Below, piece by piece: positions 35,742 to 43,174 of a DNA stretch of 64,000 nucleotides. Every line of letters begins with the position of its first letter. Position 1 is the stretch's first letter. Origin of the DNA: Alkalimonas mucilaginosa (GTDB lineage: Bacteria; Pseudomonadota; Gammaproteobacteria; Enterobacterales; Alteromonadaceae). Both the position numbers and the translations under genes were made by a program. The notes beneath the pieces are model-generated. The model ran no database searches. It was given only the letters and a program-made list of their open reading frames with translations, and was not told the DNA's origin. Location: contig NZ_JAUGZK010000005.1 of NCBI RefSeq assembly GCF_036327005.1, forward strand, positions 124,001 to 188,000, written 5' to 3'.

Positions 35742-36626
35742 ATGTGGAAACTTGGTATCGCCGTGTTGGCACTTAGCTCTGGTTTGGCACTGGCGAATGA
35801 ACGCTGTGCCTACAGTGCGGAGCGGACACTTAATTTGTCGGACGTACAGCGCTTGCAACTGACCATGGCCTCCGATCAGCTGAAGCTGACAGGTGGCAAT
35901 AGTAATGAAGTGACCGTGCATGCCCGGTTGTGTGCTTCATCGCAAAAGCGTCTGGATGAATTGCAACTGGCAAGCCGGCAGCAGGGCCAGTCTACGCAAT
36001 TGCAGTTGTTGCCTGAGCGGCGCTCCAATCAGTTTGGCTCAGGGCTCTTTGGGCGGGGAGGCAACTATGGTTGGTTCGATTTAACGTTGCAGGTGCCTGC
36101 GTCCATGCTGCTGGATCTGACGGTCAGCTCTGGTTCGGCCAGTATTGAAAATATTGCCGGTTTAGATTTGGTAGTAAGCTCTGGCCGGGTGCAGGCCAGC
36201 AAGGTAGCCGGCCCGGTCAGCAGCACGGTGTCCAGTGGTCAACTCACTTTGGTCGAGGCTGGCCCGGTGCAGTTAAATGCGCTGTCGTCTGGTCAGGTCA
36301 CGTTGCGTCAGGTCGGTGCCGTGCAGGCCAGCAGTGTCAGTTCGGGACAGCTCAGTATTGAAAGTGCAGCCGGTGATGTCACGCTCAACAGCCTAAGCTC
36401 AGGCCAGATCCGGGCCAGTGATGTGCAGGGCTCGGTCAGCGTAGACCGCATTAGCTCCGGCTCAGCCCGGATCAGTGATGTGACCGGCAATGCAGCCTTT
36501 GGCTCCATCGGCTCCGGCAGCATCCGTGCCGAGCGCATTGGCGGGGACTTGAGCCTGGAGCGCAAAGGCAGCGGCTCAGTACGGCATCAGGAAGTGCGTG
36601 GTCAGGTGCGCTTGCCATCGCGCTAA
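35742..36626 (+). CDS. Exported repeat protein, DUF4097-like beta-solenoid
   Basis: 294 residues. A signal peptide (residues 1-18, ending GLALA) is followed by a short Cys-containing head and then about nine imperfect repeats of roughly 19-20 residues built on SSGxxxL/V (VSSGSASIENIAG, VSSGRVQASKVAG, VSSGQLTLVEAG, LSSGQVTLRQVG, VSSGQLSIESAAG, LSSGQIRASDVQG, ISSGSARISDVTG, ...). This is the pattern of DUF4097/GIN putative adhesin domains that form right-handed beta-helices. ATG 35742 follows AGGGGAA at good spacing. No anchor or secretion gene is adjacent, so it is probably periplasmic or surface-exposed with unknown function. Confidence 0.82.
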   Translation: MWKLGIAVLALSSGLALANERCAYSAERTLNLSDVQRLQLTMASDQLKLTGGNSNEVTVHARLCASSQKRLDELQLASRQQGQSTQLQLLPERRSNQFGSGLFGRGGNYGWFDLTLQVPASMLLDLTVSSGSASIENIAGLDLVVSSGRVQASKVAGPVSSTVSSGQLTLVEAGPVQLNALSSGQVTLRQVGAVQASSVSSGQLSIESAAGDVTLNSLSSGQIRASDVQGSVSVDRISSGSARISDVTGNAAFGSIGSGSIRAERIGGDLSLERKGSGSVRHQEVRGQVRLPSR

Positions 36627-36634
36627 ATTGACAT

Positions 36635-36676
36635 CAGACCGGGCGGTACCAAGCTGCCTGGTCTGGCTATTTTTTT
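36635..36676 (+). terminator. Terminator after the SSG-repeat gene
   Basis: A 12-bp stem with two G-U pairs (36635-36646 with 36654-36665) is followed by a run of seven T. Confidence 0.8.
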
Positions 36677-36715
36677 CAGCTTTATCCATACTTAGGTTCC
36701 GATTTTTTATTTGGC

Positions 36716-37501
36716 ATGGCTATGGTCCGATGGCTGTTGGTTCTGGTGATGATAAGCGCCACTTCACTGCAGGCAGAACCCTGCTTGCTCAAGGTGCAGG
36801 CACAGCATTTTCCTCCGCGTTTTATTAAGTTGGAATCGGCCACCGGCGAGGTGGAGTGGCAAGGCTTCAATGCGGAGTTGTATCAGCAGTTGGCTGAGCG
36901 GATGGGCTGTCAGCTGGAGCTGTTGGAAATCCCCTTTGGCCGGGCCATGCAACTGTTGGCAGAGGGTGAGCTTGGCATGATGAGCAATGTGTCGAAAAAT
37001 GCAGAGCGCGCTGAGTTTGCTCACTTTATCGGTCCGGTCAGCACCGAGCGTACTATGGTAGTTGGGTCGAGCTCATTGCTTGGTCAGGTGAGCAATCTGC
37101 AGCAGTTGGCAGAGGTGGATGGGCATATCGGCCTGATGCAGGGGGTGTTTTACGGTCAGGAATTTGCCAATGAGCTGGCGCAGAATACACATCTGCAAGA
37201 ACGCCTTGCTTATGTTGGTACCAGCCAGCAAAAGCTGGATTTACTACTACGTGGCCGGATACAACTGACCTTTGAAGACAGTCTGACGCTGCAACAGCTG
37301 TATCAACAGCAGGTGTTGGATCAGCAGGAGCTGGTTGCGCTTTTTACCTTGTATGAAAGTCCGGTTTACCTGGCAGTGAGCAAAGCAGCCTTTGATAAAG
37401 AGCGTTTGCACCAGCTGCAACTGGCCTGGCAGCAACTGGTAGCCGATGGCGCTCTATCCGGCTTGCAACAACGTTACTTTTCAGCTGTGGAGGCGCCTTA
37501 A
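36716..37501 (+). CDS. Periplasmic solute-binding protein, SBP_bac_3 type
   Basis: A 261-residue protein with a signal peptide (about residues 1-20, ending TSLQA). Type-2 periplasmic binding fold: PRFIKLE... GFNAELYQQLAERMGCQLELLEIPFGRAMQLLAEGELGMMSNVSKNAERAEF, then a second lobe (IGLMQGVFYGQEFANEL). No ABC permease or kinase domain is adjacent. Such orphan proteins in Alteromonadales are common, and the ligand is unknown. No strong ribosome site; the second Met (36722) is also possible. Confidence 0.85.
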   Translation: MAMVRWLLVLVMISATSLQAEPCLLKVQAQHFPPRFIKLESATGEVEWQGFNAELYQQLAERMGCQLELLEIPFGRAMQLLAEGELGMMSNVSKNAERAEFAHFIGPVSTERTMVVGSSSLLGQVSNLQQLAEVDGHIGLMQGVFYGQEFANELAQNTHLQERLAYVGTSQQKLDLLLRGRIQLTFEDSLTLQQLYQQQVLDQQELVALFTLYESPVYLAVSKAAFDKERLHQLQLAWQQLVADGALSGLQQRYFSAVEAP

Positions 37502-37585
37502 TTTCTCTGAGATCAGCAAGACGATCATGCCCGCCATTCACTCTGATTTCCCCAAAATAGTGCAAATATTTCGTTAATTTGTGCT

Positions 37586-37599
37586 TGCATACGTATTCA
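37586..37599. promoter_or_regulatory. MalR/LacI-type operator, copy 3 (TGCATACGTATTCA)
   Basis: A hybrid of the two operator half-sites seen at 3586 and 3763. It ends 2 bp before the putative amylase -35 box. Its right flank matches that of the TonB receptor operator (ATACGTATTCATCTTGTT). Confidence 0.75.
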
Positions 37600-37601
37600 T
37601 C

Positions 37602-37630
37602 TTGTTTACCTGCACCAACTTGGCCATAAC
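37602..37630 (+). promoter_or_regulatory. Putative sigma-70 promoter of the alpha-amylase gene
   Basis: TTGTTT (37602-37607), a 17-bp spacer, CATAAC (37625-37630). Moderate match to consensus, but the position relative to the operator is the same as at the TonB receptor gene. Confidence 0.5.
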
Positions 37631-37804
37631 GGTAAGGCTTTGTGCAAGTTTTAAGCGCAGAGATCGCAGGCCTGTTTAGTACAGCTGGTGGCGTTTGGAG
37701 ACGCAGGGGGTAACAACAAGGACAAAGTCGTAGGACGGCAAGGCATGAAGCCGGGTAGTACAACTACAGGCCGGAAATAAAACCATTTATTTTCAGGTAG
37801 AATC

Positions 37805-39568
37805 ATGCAAAACACAGCGAAAAACGCCATCTGGCAGAGGGTGCGCCACAGCGCCATTGCCTTATCCGCTCTCAGCTTATCCTTTGGCCTGCAGGCCAGC
37901 GAGTTACCACAAATTCCACCACAGCAGGTGAACAACACCATGTACCAGGCATTTTATTGGGATGCCTACCCTGGCCTTTGGGCCAATTTACCGGCCATGG
38001 CGGCCCCTTTGGCCGAGCGTGGCATTACCTCGATGTGGTTGCCGCCCGCCGCCAAAGGCATGAATGGTACTTTCAGTGTCGGTTACGATGTATACGATTT
38101 CTGGGATCTGGGCGAGTTTAACCAAAAAGGCACCACCGCCACCCGTTACGGTACCCGTCAGCAGCTGCAACAAGCACTGAGTGCTCTGGACCAACTGGGT
38201 ATTCAGGCCTATTTTGATGTGGTGTTTAACCACCGCATGGGTGCCGATGCACAGGAGCATATTCCTGGCTTTGGCCTGGCCTGGACCGCGTATCATCTGC
38301 AAGGTCGGCAGGCGCATTATACCCAGCAAAACTGGGGCTACTTGTGGCATGACTTTGACTGGAACTGGACCGCGTTTAATGGCTCCGACAATCAGCTCTA
38401 CCCCGGAAAATGGTGGGGCAATACCTTCCACTTCCCTTATTTGATGGGTGAGGATGTCGATTACAACCGTTTTGAAGTGCAGCAGGAAATGAAAGCCTGG
38501 GGGGAGTGGATCATCAACAGCGTTGGTTTTAGCGGCTTTCGGATGGATGCCATTGCCCATGTTGATACCGATTTTACCCGTGACTGGATCAATCACGTAC
38601 AGTGGGCCACCAGCGAGGATGTGTTCTTTGTCGCCGAAGCCTGGGTCAGTGATATCAACGGCTATCTGGATGCCGTCAATACGCCGCATTTGCGCGCTTT
38701 TGATTTCAATTTGCGCGAAGACTTTGTTGCTTTAAGCAGTGGCGGCAAAGATATGCGCTGGTGGGGTGGTCTGGTTAATAGCCAGCACCGCGATCGGGCG
38801 GTCACTTTTGTCGATAACCACGACACCAGCCGGGCCGGCAATCCTTATGGCATGCCGCAGGTGATCAACTACAAGAACCAGGCCTACGCTTACATTTTGT
38901 TGCGTGAACATGGGGTGCCGACCGTGTTTGCCCGCGATTACGACGAATTTGGCATGGCGCCAACGCTGGATAAATTGATTGAGGCGCGCCGCTACTTTGC
39001 CTATGGCCCCGGCCATGAGTACTCCGGCAATACCGAGGCCGTCTACGCCTATGTGCGCGAAGGGCTTAGCACTGTGCCGGGCACCGGTCTGGTGATGCTG
39101 ATGTCGGGTCGTAACTGGGGTGGTCAGCAGTCGTTCTCCATCAACAGCCATCAGCCGAATACCACCTTTTACGATTATACCGGCAATGTCAGCGGCACGG
39201 TGACCACCAATGCGCAGGGTTATGGCAGCTTCCCGGTCACTATAACGGAAAGTACCGGTTGGTCAGTCTGGGTACCACAATCCAGTGGTGGCACTCAGCC
39301 GGGATCCATTACCCTGCGGATGACCAAGGATGTTGGCTATGGTTTTTCACTGTTCTTCACTGGCAGCAGTGCAGAGCTCACCAATTGGGGCGGCGGTATT
39401 GAAGGCACCTGGACCAGTGGCCATGTCTGGGAAGTGACCATCCCGGATCCGGGCAACTTTGAATGGAAAACCCGTAAAGGCCCAACCGGCGGCAGTGGTC
39501 AGGACTGGGAAAGTGGCAGCAACCACAACCAGACCAATTTGCACCCCAGTTTTAATGGTGGGTTTTAA
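37805..39568 (+). CDS. Secreted alpha-amylase (GH13_5-like) with C-terminal CBM20-like domain
   Basis: A 587-residue protein with a long signal peptide (about residues 1-31, ending FGLQA). The GH13 catalytic domain starts YQAFYWDAYPGLWANLPAMA and has VGYDVYDFWDLGEFNQKGT, DVVFNHRMGAD, GFRMDAIAHV (nucleophile D248), FFVAEAWVSD (E278) and FVDNHDTSRAG (D340). Similarity to the liquefying Bacillus-type amylases suggests subfamily GH13_5. The last roughly 95 residues (YGFSLFFTGSSAELTNWGGG ... DWESGSNHNQT) look like a CBM20 starch-binding module. It hydrolyses starch outside the cell and feeds the TonB receptor and MalQ. It is under the same operator motif as those genes. Confidence 0.93.
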   Translation: MQNTAKNAIWQRVRHSAIALSALSLSFGLQASELPQIPPQQVNNTMYQAFYWDAYPGLWANLPAMAAPLAERGITSMWLPPAAKGMNGTFSVGYDVYDFWDLGEFNQKGTTATRYGTRQQLQQALSALDQLGIQAYFDVVFNHRMGADAQEHIPGFGLAWTAYHLQGRQAHYTQQNWGYLWHDFDWNWTAFNGSDNQLYPGKWWGNTFHFPYLMGEDVDYNRFEVQQEMKAWGEWIINSVGFSGFRMDAIAHVDTDFTRDWINHVQWATSEDVFFVAEAWVSDINGYLDAVNTPHLRAFDFNLREDFVALSSGGKDMRWWGGLVNSQHRDRAVTFVDNHDTSRAGNPYGMPQVINYKNQAYAYILLREHGVPTVFARDYDEFGMAPTLDKLIEARRYFAYGPGHEYSGNTEAVYAYVREGLSTVPGTGLVMLMSGRNWGGQQSFSINSHQPNTTFYDYTGNVSGTVTTNAQGYGSFPVTITESTGWSVWVPQSSGGTQPGSITLRMTKDVGYGFSLFFTGSSAELTNWGGGIEGTWTSGHVWEVTIPDPGNFEWKTRKGPTGGSGQDWESGSNHNQTNLHPSFNGGF

Positions 39569-39752
39569 CAAAGCTATATAGTAAAACAACAAGGGCGTAA
39601 TCGTTGGAATTACGCCCTTTTCGCTGGTAGGACCCTTTGCCCTTTTTCGCCTTCACCACCCTAGTTTGAAATACTTTGCTGGTGACTAAGGCTTTCATCG
39701 CATTATCGCGGATTTCCCCGCGGCCATGCTCGGTTGTTGCTGGTTTACTCAT
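39552..39752 (-). CDS. arfA: Alternative ribosome-rescue factor A
   Basis: 66 codons. The start is ATG 39752, preceded by AGGAGC. The sequence GEIRDNAMKALVTSKVFQTR then VVKAKKGKGSYQRKGR matches the conserved core of ArfA, which recruits RF2 to ribosomes stalled on stop-less mRNA. As in E. coli, a strong hairpin lies inside the coding region (codons about 45-54), just after the conserved KGKGSYQRKGR. Transcripts should therefore end or be cut before the stop codon, and the short active protein is made only when tmRNA fails. The final codons overlap the end of the amylase gene on the other strand. Confidence 0.9.
   Translation of the reverse strand: MSKPATTEHGRGEIRDNAMKALVTSKVFQTRVVKAKKGKGSYQRKGRNSNDYALVVLLYSFVKTHH
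39591..39622. terminator. Hairpin inside arfA; also the alpha-amylase terminator
   Basis: AAGGGCGTAAT (39591-39601) pairs with ATTACGCCCTT (39609-39619), an 11-bp perfect stem with a 7-base loop. On the plus strand it lies 22 bp past the amylase stop with TTTT after it. On the minus strand it truncates arfA, with a U-rich stretch (GTTGTTTT) following. Confidence 0.8.
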
Positions 39753-39905
39753 GTTATGGCTCCTGTGTGAAAATCGCGCAAAGTGTAGCTGAGGCTCCAG
39801 GCCTGAGCAAGCATCATACGTGTACTTGCAGTGCAGCAATGTATAGTAAAAAGCTGCTTAGTCCATACTAGTCGTGGTAAGTAGCCGCAACGTCCAAACA
39901 GAGTT

Positions 39906-39950
39906 CTTTACTTTAATCTCTGTCGCCAGACCAAAGTAAAGTTTGTTTTT
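39906..39950 (+). repeat. AT-rich inverted repeat before the HipA-like remnant
   Basis: CTTTACTTT (39906-39914) and AAAGTAAAG (39933-39941) are perfect inverted repeats 18 bp apart, followed by TTTGTTTTTT. Could be a weak terminator or mark the edge of an inserted segment. Confidence 0.4.
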
Positions 39951-39955
39951 TCCAG

Positions 39956-40477
39956 ATGATTGTCATAGCTTTAGATTTAGTGTGTCGATTCATGGTGCTA
40001 GGTGATGGAGACACCGTTGTCTTTGGTTCCCGGCTCATTCCTGACCTAATAGAAATAACATACTCAAATGCCTTAAAACTTCCTGCTCAATTTGCCCGCG
40101 ACTTATTCTTATTTGATTATTGGATAAAAAATGAAGATCGCACCATGACGGAGTATAGTGGTAATCCGAACTTATTTTACCAAGCAGGCTCAGATAACTA
40201 TGTAGTGCTTGATCACAACCTTGCCTTTGATGAGGACTATAATTTCGGTAGAAACGCATACTTACACCCCGGTAATAAAGTATGGTTAAGCAGCCAGCGG
40301 GATGTGTTGTGGCAGGACCACTACAGTGCGAAGCTGACCATTGCTTTGCAAGGCTTTGAACAGTATGCTGCAACCTTACCAGCCACATGGCTTGATGACG
40401 AGACCGACTATTTGCAACAGATACGAAGGACTTTGTTGCAGTATAATGATGATGAGTTTTGGGAGGTGCTGATATGA
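39956..40477 (+). CDS. HipA-like kinase, 5'-truncated
   Basis: The 173 residues show the C-terminal half of HipA-like (HipA_2) kinases: FGSRLIPDLIEI, then FLFDYWIKNEDRTMTEYSGNPNLFY (the HRD-like catalytic and Asn motif) and NYVVLDHNLAFDEDYN (metal-binding DHN). The usual N-terminal nucleotide-binding lobe of roughly 90 residues is missing, and all frames upstream are closed by stops. The first 20 residues here do not look native, and no ribosome site precedes the ATG. Its stop overlaps the start of the DUF3037 gene (ATGA), the typical partner. Probably an inactive remnant, or a gene using a new start. Base composition is more AT-rich than its surroundings. Confidence 0.7.
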   Translation: MIVIALDLVCRFMVLGDGDTVVFGSRLIPDLIEITYSNALKLPAQFARDLFLFDYWIKNEDRTMTEYSGNPNLFYQAGSDNYVVLDHNLAFDEDYNFGRNAYLHPGNKVWLSSQRDVLWQDHYSAKLTIALQGFEQYAATLPATWLDDETDYLQQIRRTLLQYNDDEFWEVLI

Positions 40478-41310
40478 AAACGCTGTATCAGTATGCAATA
40501 GTACGATTTATGCCACATGCAGAGACAGGCGAATTCGCTAATGTCGGCATCGTGCTGTGTGCTCCAGAACTTGGCTTAATTGATTTTCGCTTGGCCCCCA
40601 CTCGCTTTGCCAGAGTGACGGACTTTTTTGAAGACCTAAATGGTAAGTTGTATAAAGCCACCTTACAAACAGTGGAAGAAGAGCTGCAGCGCCTAAATGC
40701 ATATGCTGGTAAACTGGCGGCAAAAGATCTCGCATTGCACATGCAGGAAGTGGTTCGGCCAAGAGAAACATTAGTCCGTTACTCTGAACTACGTACGCTG
40801 TACCTTGAAAAAAAACCGGAAGCTGTGCTCAATCAATTGTTTGAGCAACTGGTCCATCGCACCTTCCTGACAGAAGAGTATCAGGAAAATCTGATGGTTA
40901 AGGTGATTCGCCAGCAACTCCGCGATGAAAAGCTTACGCACTTTAAGCAGCAAAAGATTCAGGATAACTTAATAGAGGTTACATTGCCGCTGGTAGCCAA
41001 AACAAATGACCTATTTGTTATAAGGCCTTTAGCTTTCCGGCAGAGAACGGCTACCAGGGTGCTTGACCATGCTGAACATTGGCTTGGCCGTTTCCGTCGA
41101 TTGGTAAACCACCAAGTACTGCAAAAGCAGAATATACTGTTGCCTTTACAGGGACCTGTTAGTACAGATAACAAACTTCAAGCTGCATTCAAAGAAGTTG
41201 AACAAGAGCTGACTATTTTTGGAGTGCAAACTCTGGAATATCAGGATAAAGCAGGCATTAGTCAGTTTGCCAGGCAAGCGCTTCAGACCAATGGGTTTAA
41301 GTTGCAATAG
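40474..41310 (+). CDS. DUF3037 domain protein
   Basis: 278 residues, beginning MKTLYQYAIVRFMPHAETGEFANVGIVLCAPE, the DUF3037 hallmark. No signal or membrane segment. GGGAGGTG precedes the ATG at 40474, which overlaps the stop of the HipA-like gene by ATGA, so they are translationally coupled. HipA-like kinase and DUF3037 genes recur as neighbours in many bacteria; function unknown, possibly toxin/antitoxin- or defence-like (inference only). Lower G+C than the flanking ilv and amylase genes suggests transfer. Confidence 0.85.
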   Translation: MKTLYQYAIVRFMPHAETGEFANVGIVLCAPELGLIDFRLAPTRFARVTDFFEDLNGKLYKATLQTVEEELQRLNAYAGKLAAKDLALHMQEVVRPRETLVRYSELRTLYLEKKPEAVLNQLFEQLVHRTFLTEEYQENLMVKVIRQQLRDEKLTHFKQQKIQDNLIEVTLPLVAKTNDLFVIRPLAFRQRTATRVLDHAEHWLGRFRRLVNHQVLQKQNILLPLQGPVSTDNKLQAAFKEVEQELTIFGVQTLEYQDKAGISQFARQALQTNGFKLQ

Positions 41311-41373
41311 CGGTGTACCACGGCAACTCTCAGAGTATCAGTTAGTCTGAACTTCATTAAGTCTAGCAACGAA

Positions 41374-41405
41374 AAGGGCGTAATCAATTGAATTACACCC
41401 TATTT
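41374..41405. terminator. Second copy of the arfA-type hairpin, between DUF3037 gene and ilvA
   Basis: AAGGGCGTAAT (41374-41384) and ATTACACCCT (41392-41401): the same stem and nearly the same loop as inside arfA, with one mismatched pair. It lies where the DUF3037 gene and ilvA converge and probably terminates both. Confidence 0.65.
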
Positions 41406-41426
41406 CATGGGAAGCAGCTAGCTCTT

Positions 41427-42986
41427 TTACCCTGCCGTTAAAAACGTCCGGTAGCTTTGATTATCACTGACCAGCCGGTATTCATAGCCCAGGGTGTTTA
41501 AATGCTCGGCGATGTCATGGTGTTCCGCTACTTCAAAGCCTGCCAGCACATCGCCGGTAGCGGCGCCGTGGTTACGGTAGTGGAACAGCGTGATGTTTTG
41601 GTGCTCGCCCAGCGTATTCAGGAAATTCATCAACGCGCCCGGGTACTCGGGAAAGCTGAATTGGTACACCTGCTCGGTCAAGGGTCGCGGAGGCAGGCCG
41701 CCGACCATATGACGCACATGCAATTTGGCCAGCTCATCGTCGGATAAATCCAGAAAGTCGTAACCGGCATCCTGCAGTGCCTGCTTGACGGTATTCAGCT
41801 CCTGTTCCCCATGGCGCAGTTTGATGCCGACAAAAATATGGGCCTTGTGGTCGCTGGCATAGCGGTAGTTAAACTCGGTGATGGCGCGACCGCCCAACGT
41901 CTGGCAAAAGCGGCGGAAGCTGCCAGTCTGCTCTGGGATGGTCACAGCCAGCACGGCTTCTTTTTTCTCACCCAGCTCGCAACGCTCAGAGACATAGCGC
42001 AGAGTATCGAAATTAAGGTTGGCCCCGCTTAACACCGCCGCCAGTTGCAGATTGGGCGCGGTAGCGGCCTGCTGGCTGTACTTCTTTAACCCCGCCAGTG
42101 CGAGCGCACCGGCAGGTTCGGCCACTGCCCGCAAATCATCGAAAATATCTTTAATGGCAGCGCAGATTTCATCACTGCTGACAGTAATTACATCATCGCA
42201 ATACTGCTGCGCCAGTTTGAAGTTTTCGCTGCCAATGCGCTTGACCGCCACCCCATCGGCAAAAAGGCCAACCCGCTCCAGCGTCACCGGCGCACCGGCT
42301 TTTAGCGCTGCCTGCAAACAGTTGGCATCGTCCGGCTCGACTCCGATCACTTTGACATGCGGCAACACCGCCTTGATGTAGACCGCCATACCAGCCAGCA
42401 AACCACCGCCACCGACCGGGATAAAAACCGCATCCAGCTGATTGTGCTGGGTCAGCAGTTCTTTGGCGACCGTGCCCTGGCCGGCAATCACATCCGGATC
42501 GTCAAAAGGCGGGATGTAGCAGGCCCCTTCGGTTTCGGCTAGCTCCATGGCAAAGCGGTTGGCCTCATCAAAGCCGGTGCCGTGTTGCACCACCTTACCG
42601 CCCAGTGCTTTGACCGCCGCCACTTTGATTTCCGGCGTGGTGATTGGCATCACTATGGTGGCCTGCAGGCCCAGCTTGCTGGCCGACAGCGCCACCCCCT
42701 GGGCATGATTACCGGCCGAGGCACAAACCACCCGCGCATCCGGGCTGTGCTGTTTCACTTTGTGCAGCTTATGAAAGGCCCCGCGCAGTTTGAAGGAATA
42801 GACCGGCTGCTTGTCTTCGCGCTTAAGCCATACCTGTTGCACCAGCCGCTGGCTTAGCTTGGCCATCGGCTGGGTCGGGGTTTCCACCGCCGCCTGATAC
42901 ACCGGCGACAGCAAAATCTCGCGCAGATACTGCTGCATCACATCGGTATCTGTCGGGGCGGGTTGTGCTGTTGCCAGGTTATTCAT
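41427..42986 (-). CDS. ilvA: Threonine ammonia-lyase, biosynthetic
   Basis: A 519-residue PLP enzyme deaminating threonine to 2-oxobutanoate for isoleucine. The PLP lysine lies in VYSFKLRGAFHKLHK, with ASAGNHAQGVALSA and the glycine loop VGGGGLLAGMA. Two C-terminal ACT-like regulatory repeats (EKKEAVLAVTIPEQTGSF ... RPLTEQVYQFSFPEYPGALMNFL) identify the feedback-inhibited biosynthetic form. GGAGTAGTA precedes the ATG. Last gene of the ilvLGMDA operon; a 188-bp gap to ilvD is longer than usual. Confidence 0.96.
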   Translation of the reverse strand: MNNLATAQPAPTDTDVMQQYLREILLSPVYQAAVETPTQPMAKLSQRLVQQVWLKREDKQPVYSFKLRGAFHKLHKVKQHSPDARVVCASAGNHAQGVALSASKLGLQATIVMPITTPEIKVAAVKALGGKVVQHGTGFDEANRFAMELAETEGACYIPPFDDPDVIAGQGTVAKELLTQHNQLDAVFIPVGGGGLLAGMAVYIKAVLPHVKVIGVEPDDANCLQAALKAGAPVTLERVGLFADGVAVKRIGSENFKLAQQYCDDVITVSSDEICAAIKDIFDDLRAVAEPAGALALAGLKKYSQQAATAPNLQLAAVLSGANLNFDTLRYVSERCELGEKKEAVLAVTIPEQTGSFRRFCQTLGGRAITEFNYRYASDHKAHIFVGIKLRHGEQELNTVKQALQDAGYDFLDLSDDELAKLHVRHMVGGLPPRPLTEQVYQFSFPEYPGALMNFLNTLGEHQNITLFHYRNHGAATGDVLAGFEVAEHHDIAEHLNTLGYEYRLVSDNQSYRTFLTAG

Positions 42987-43174
42987 TACTACTCCGTTGA
43001 CTTAATAACTGCTAACTACTTTTTGACTGTTTTTCTCGCCGCTGCATCCAGGTCTCGAGCGGAGACAGGGAGCAACTAAGCGGGGCCTGTACGGCATGGA
43101 TGCCGGACAAGAGGGTACAGGGAAGTATTTACCCCGTCCCCGCGTGTTGCTGCCTGTCTGCGCTATGCTGGATA

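Larger units (their letters stand above)
37502..37804. other. Control region and long 5' leader of the alpha-amylase gene
   Basis: 303 bp holding the third starch operator, a promoter and about 170 nt of probable untranslated leader. Near its end, GTAGT-ACA-ACTAC flanked by CCGG on both sides can fold just upstream of the ribosome site (CAGGTAGAATCATG). No open reading frame is credible. Confidence 0.6.

Noticed and set aside
37985..38689. 233-codon open frame antisense to the amylase
   Set aside because: No motif, and the amylase frame on the other strand is certain.
40035..40388. 117-codon frame antisense to the HipA-like gene, considered as a possible antitoxin
   Set aside because: No ribosome site or DNA-binding motif. 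The plus-strand frame carries recognisable kinase motifs.
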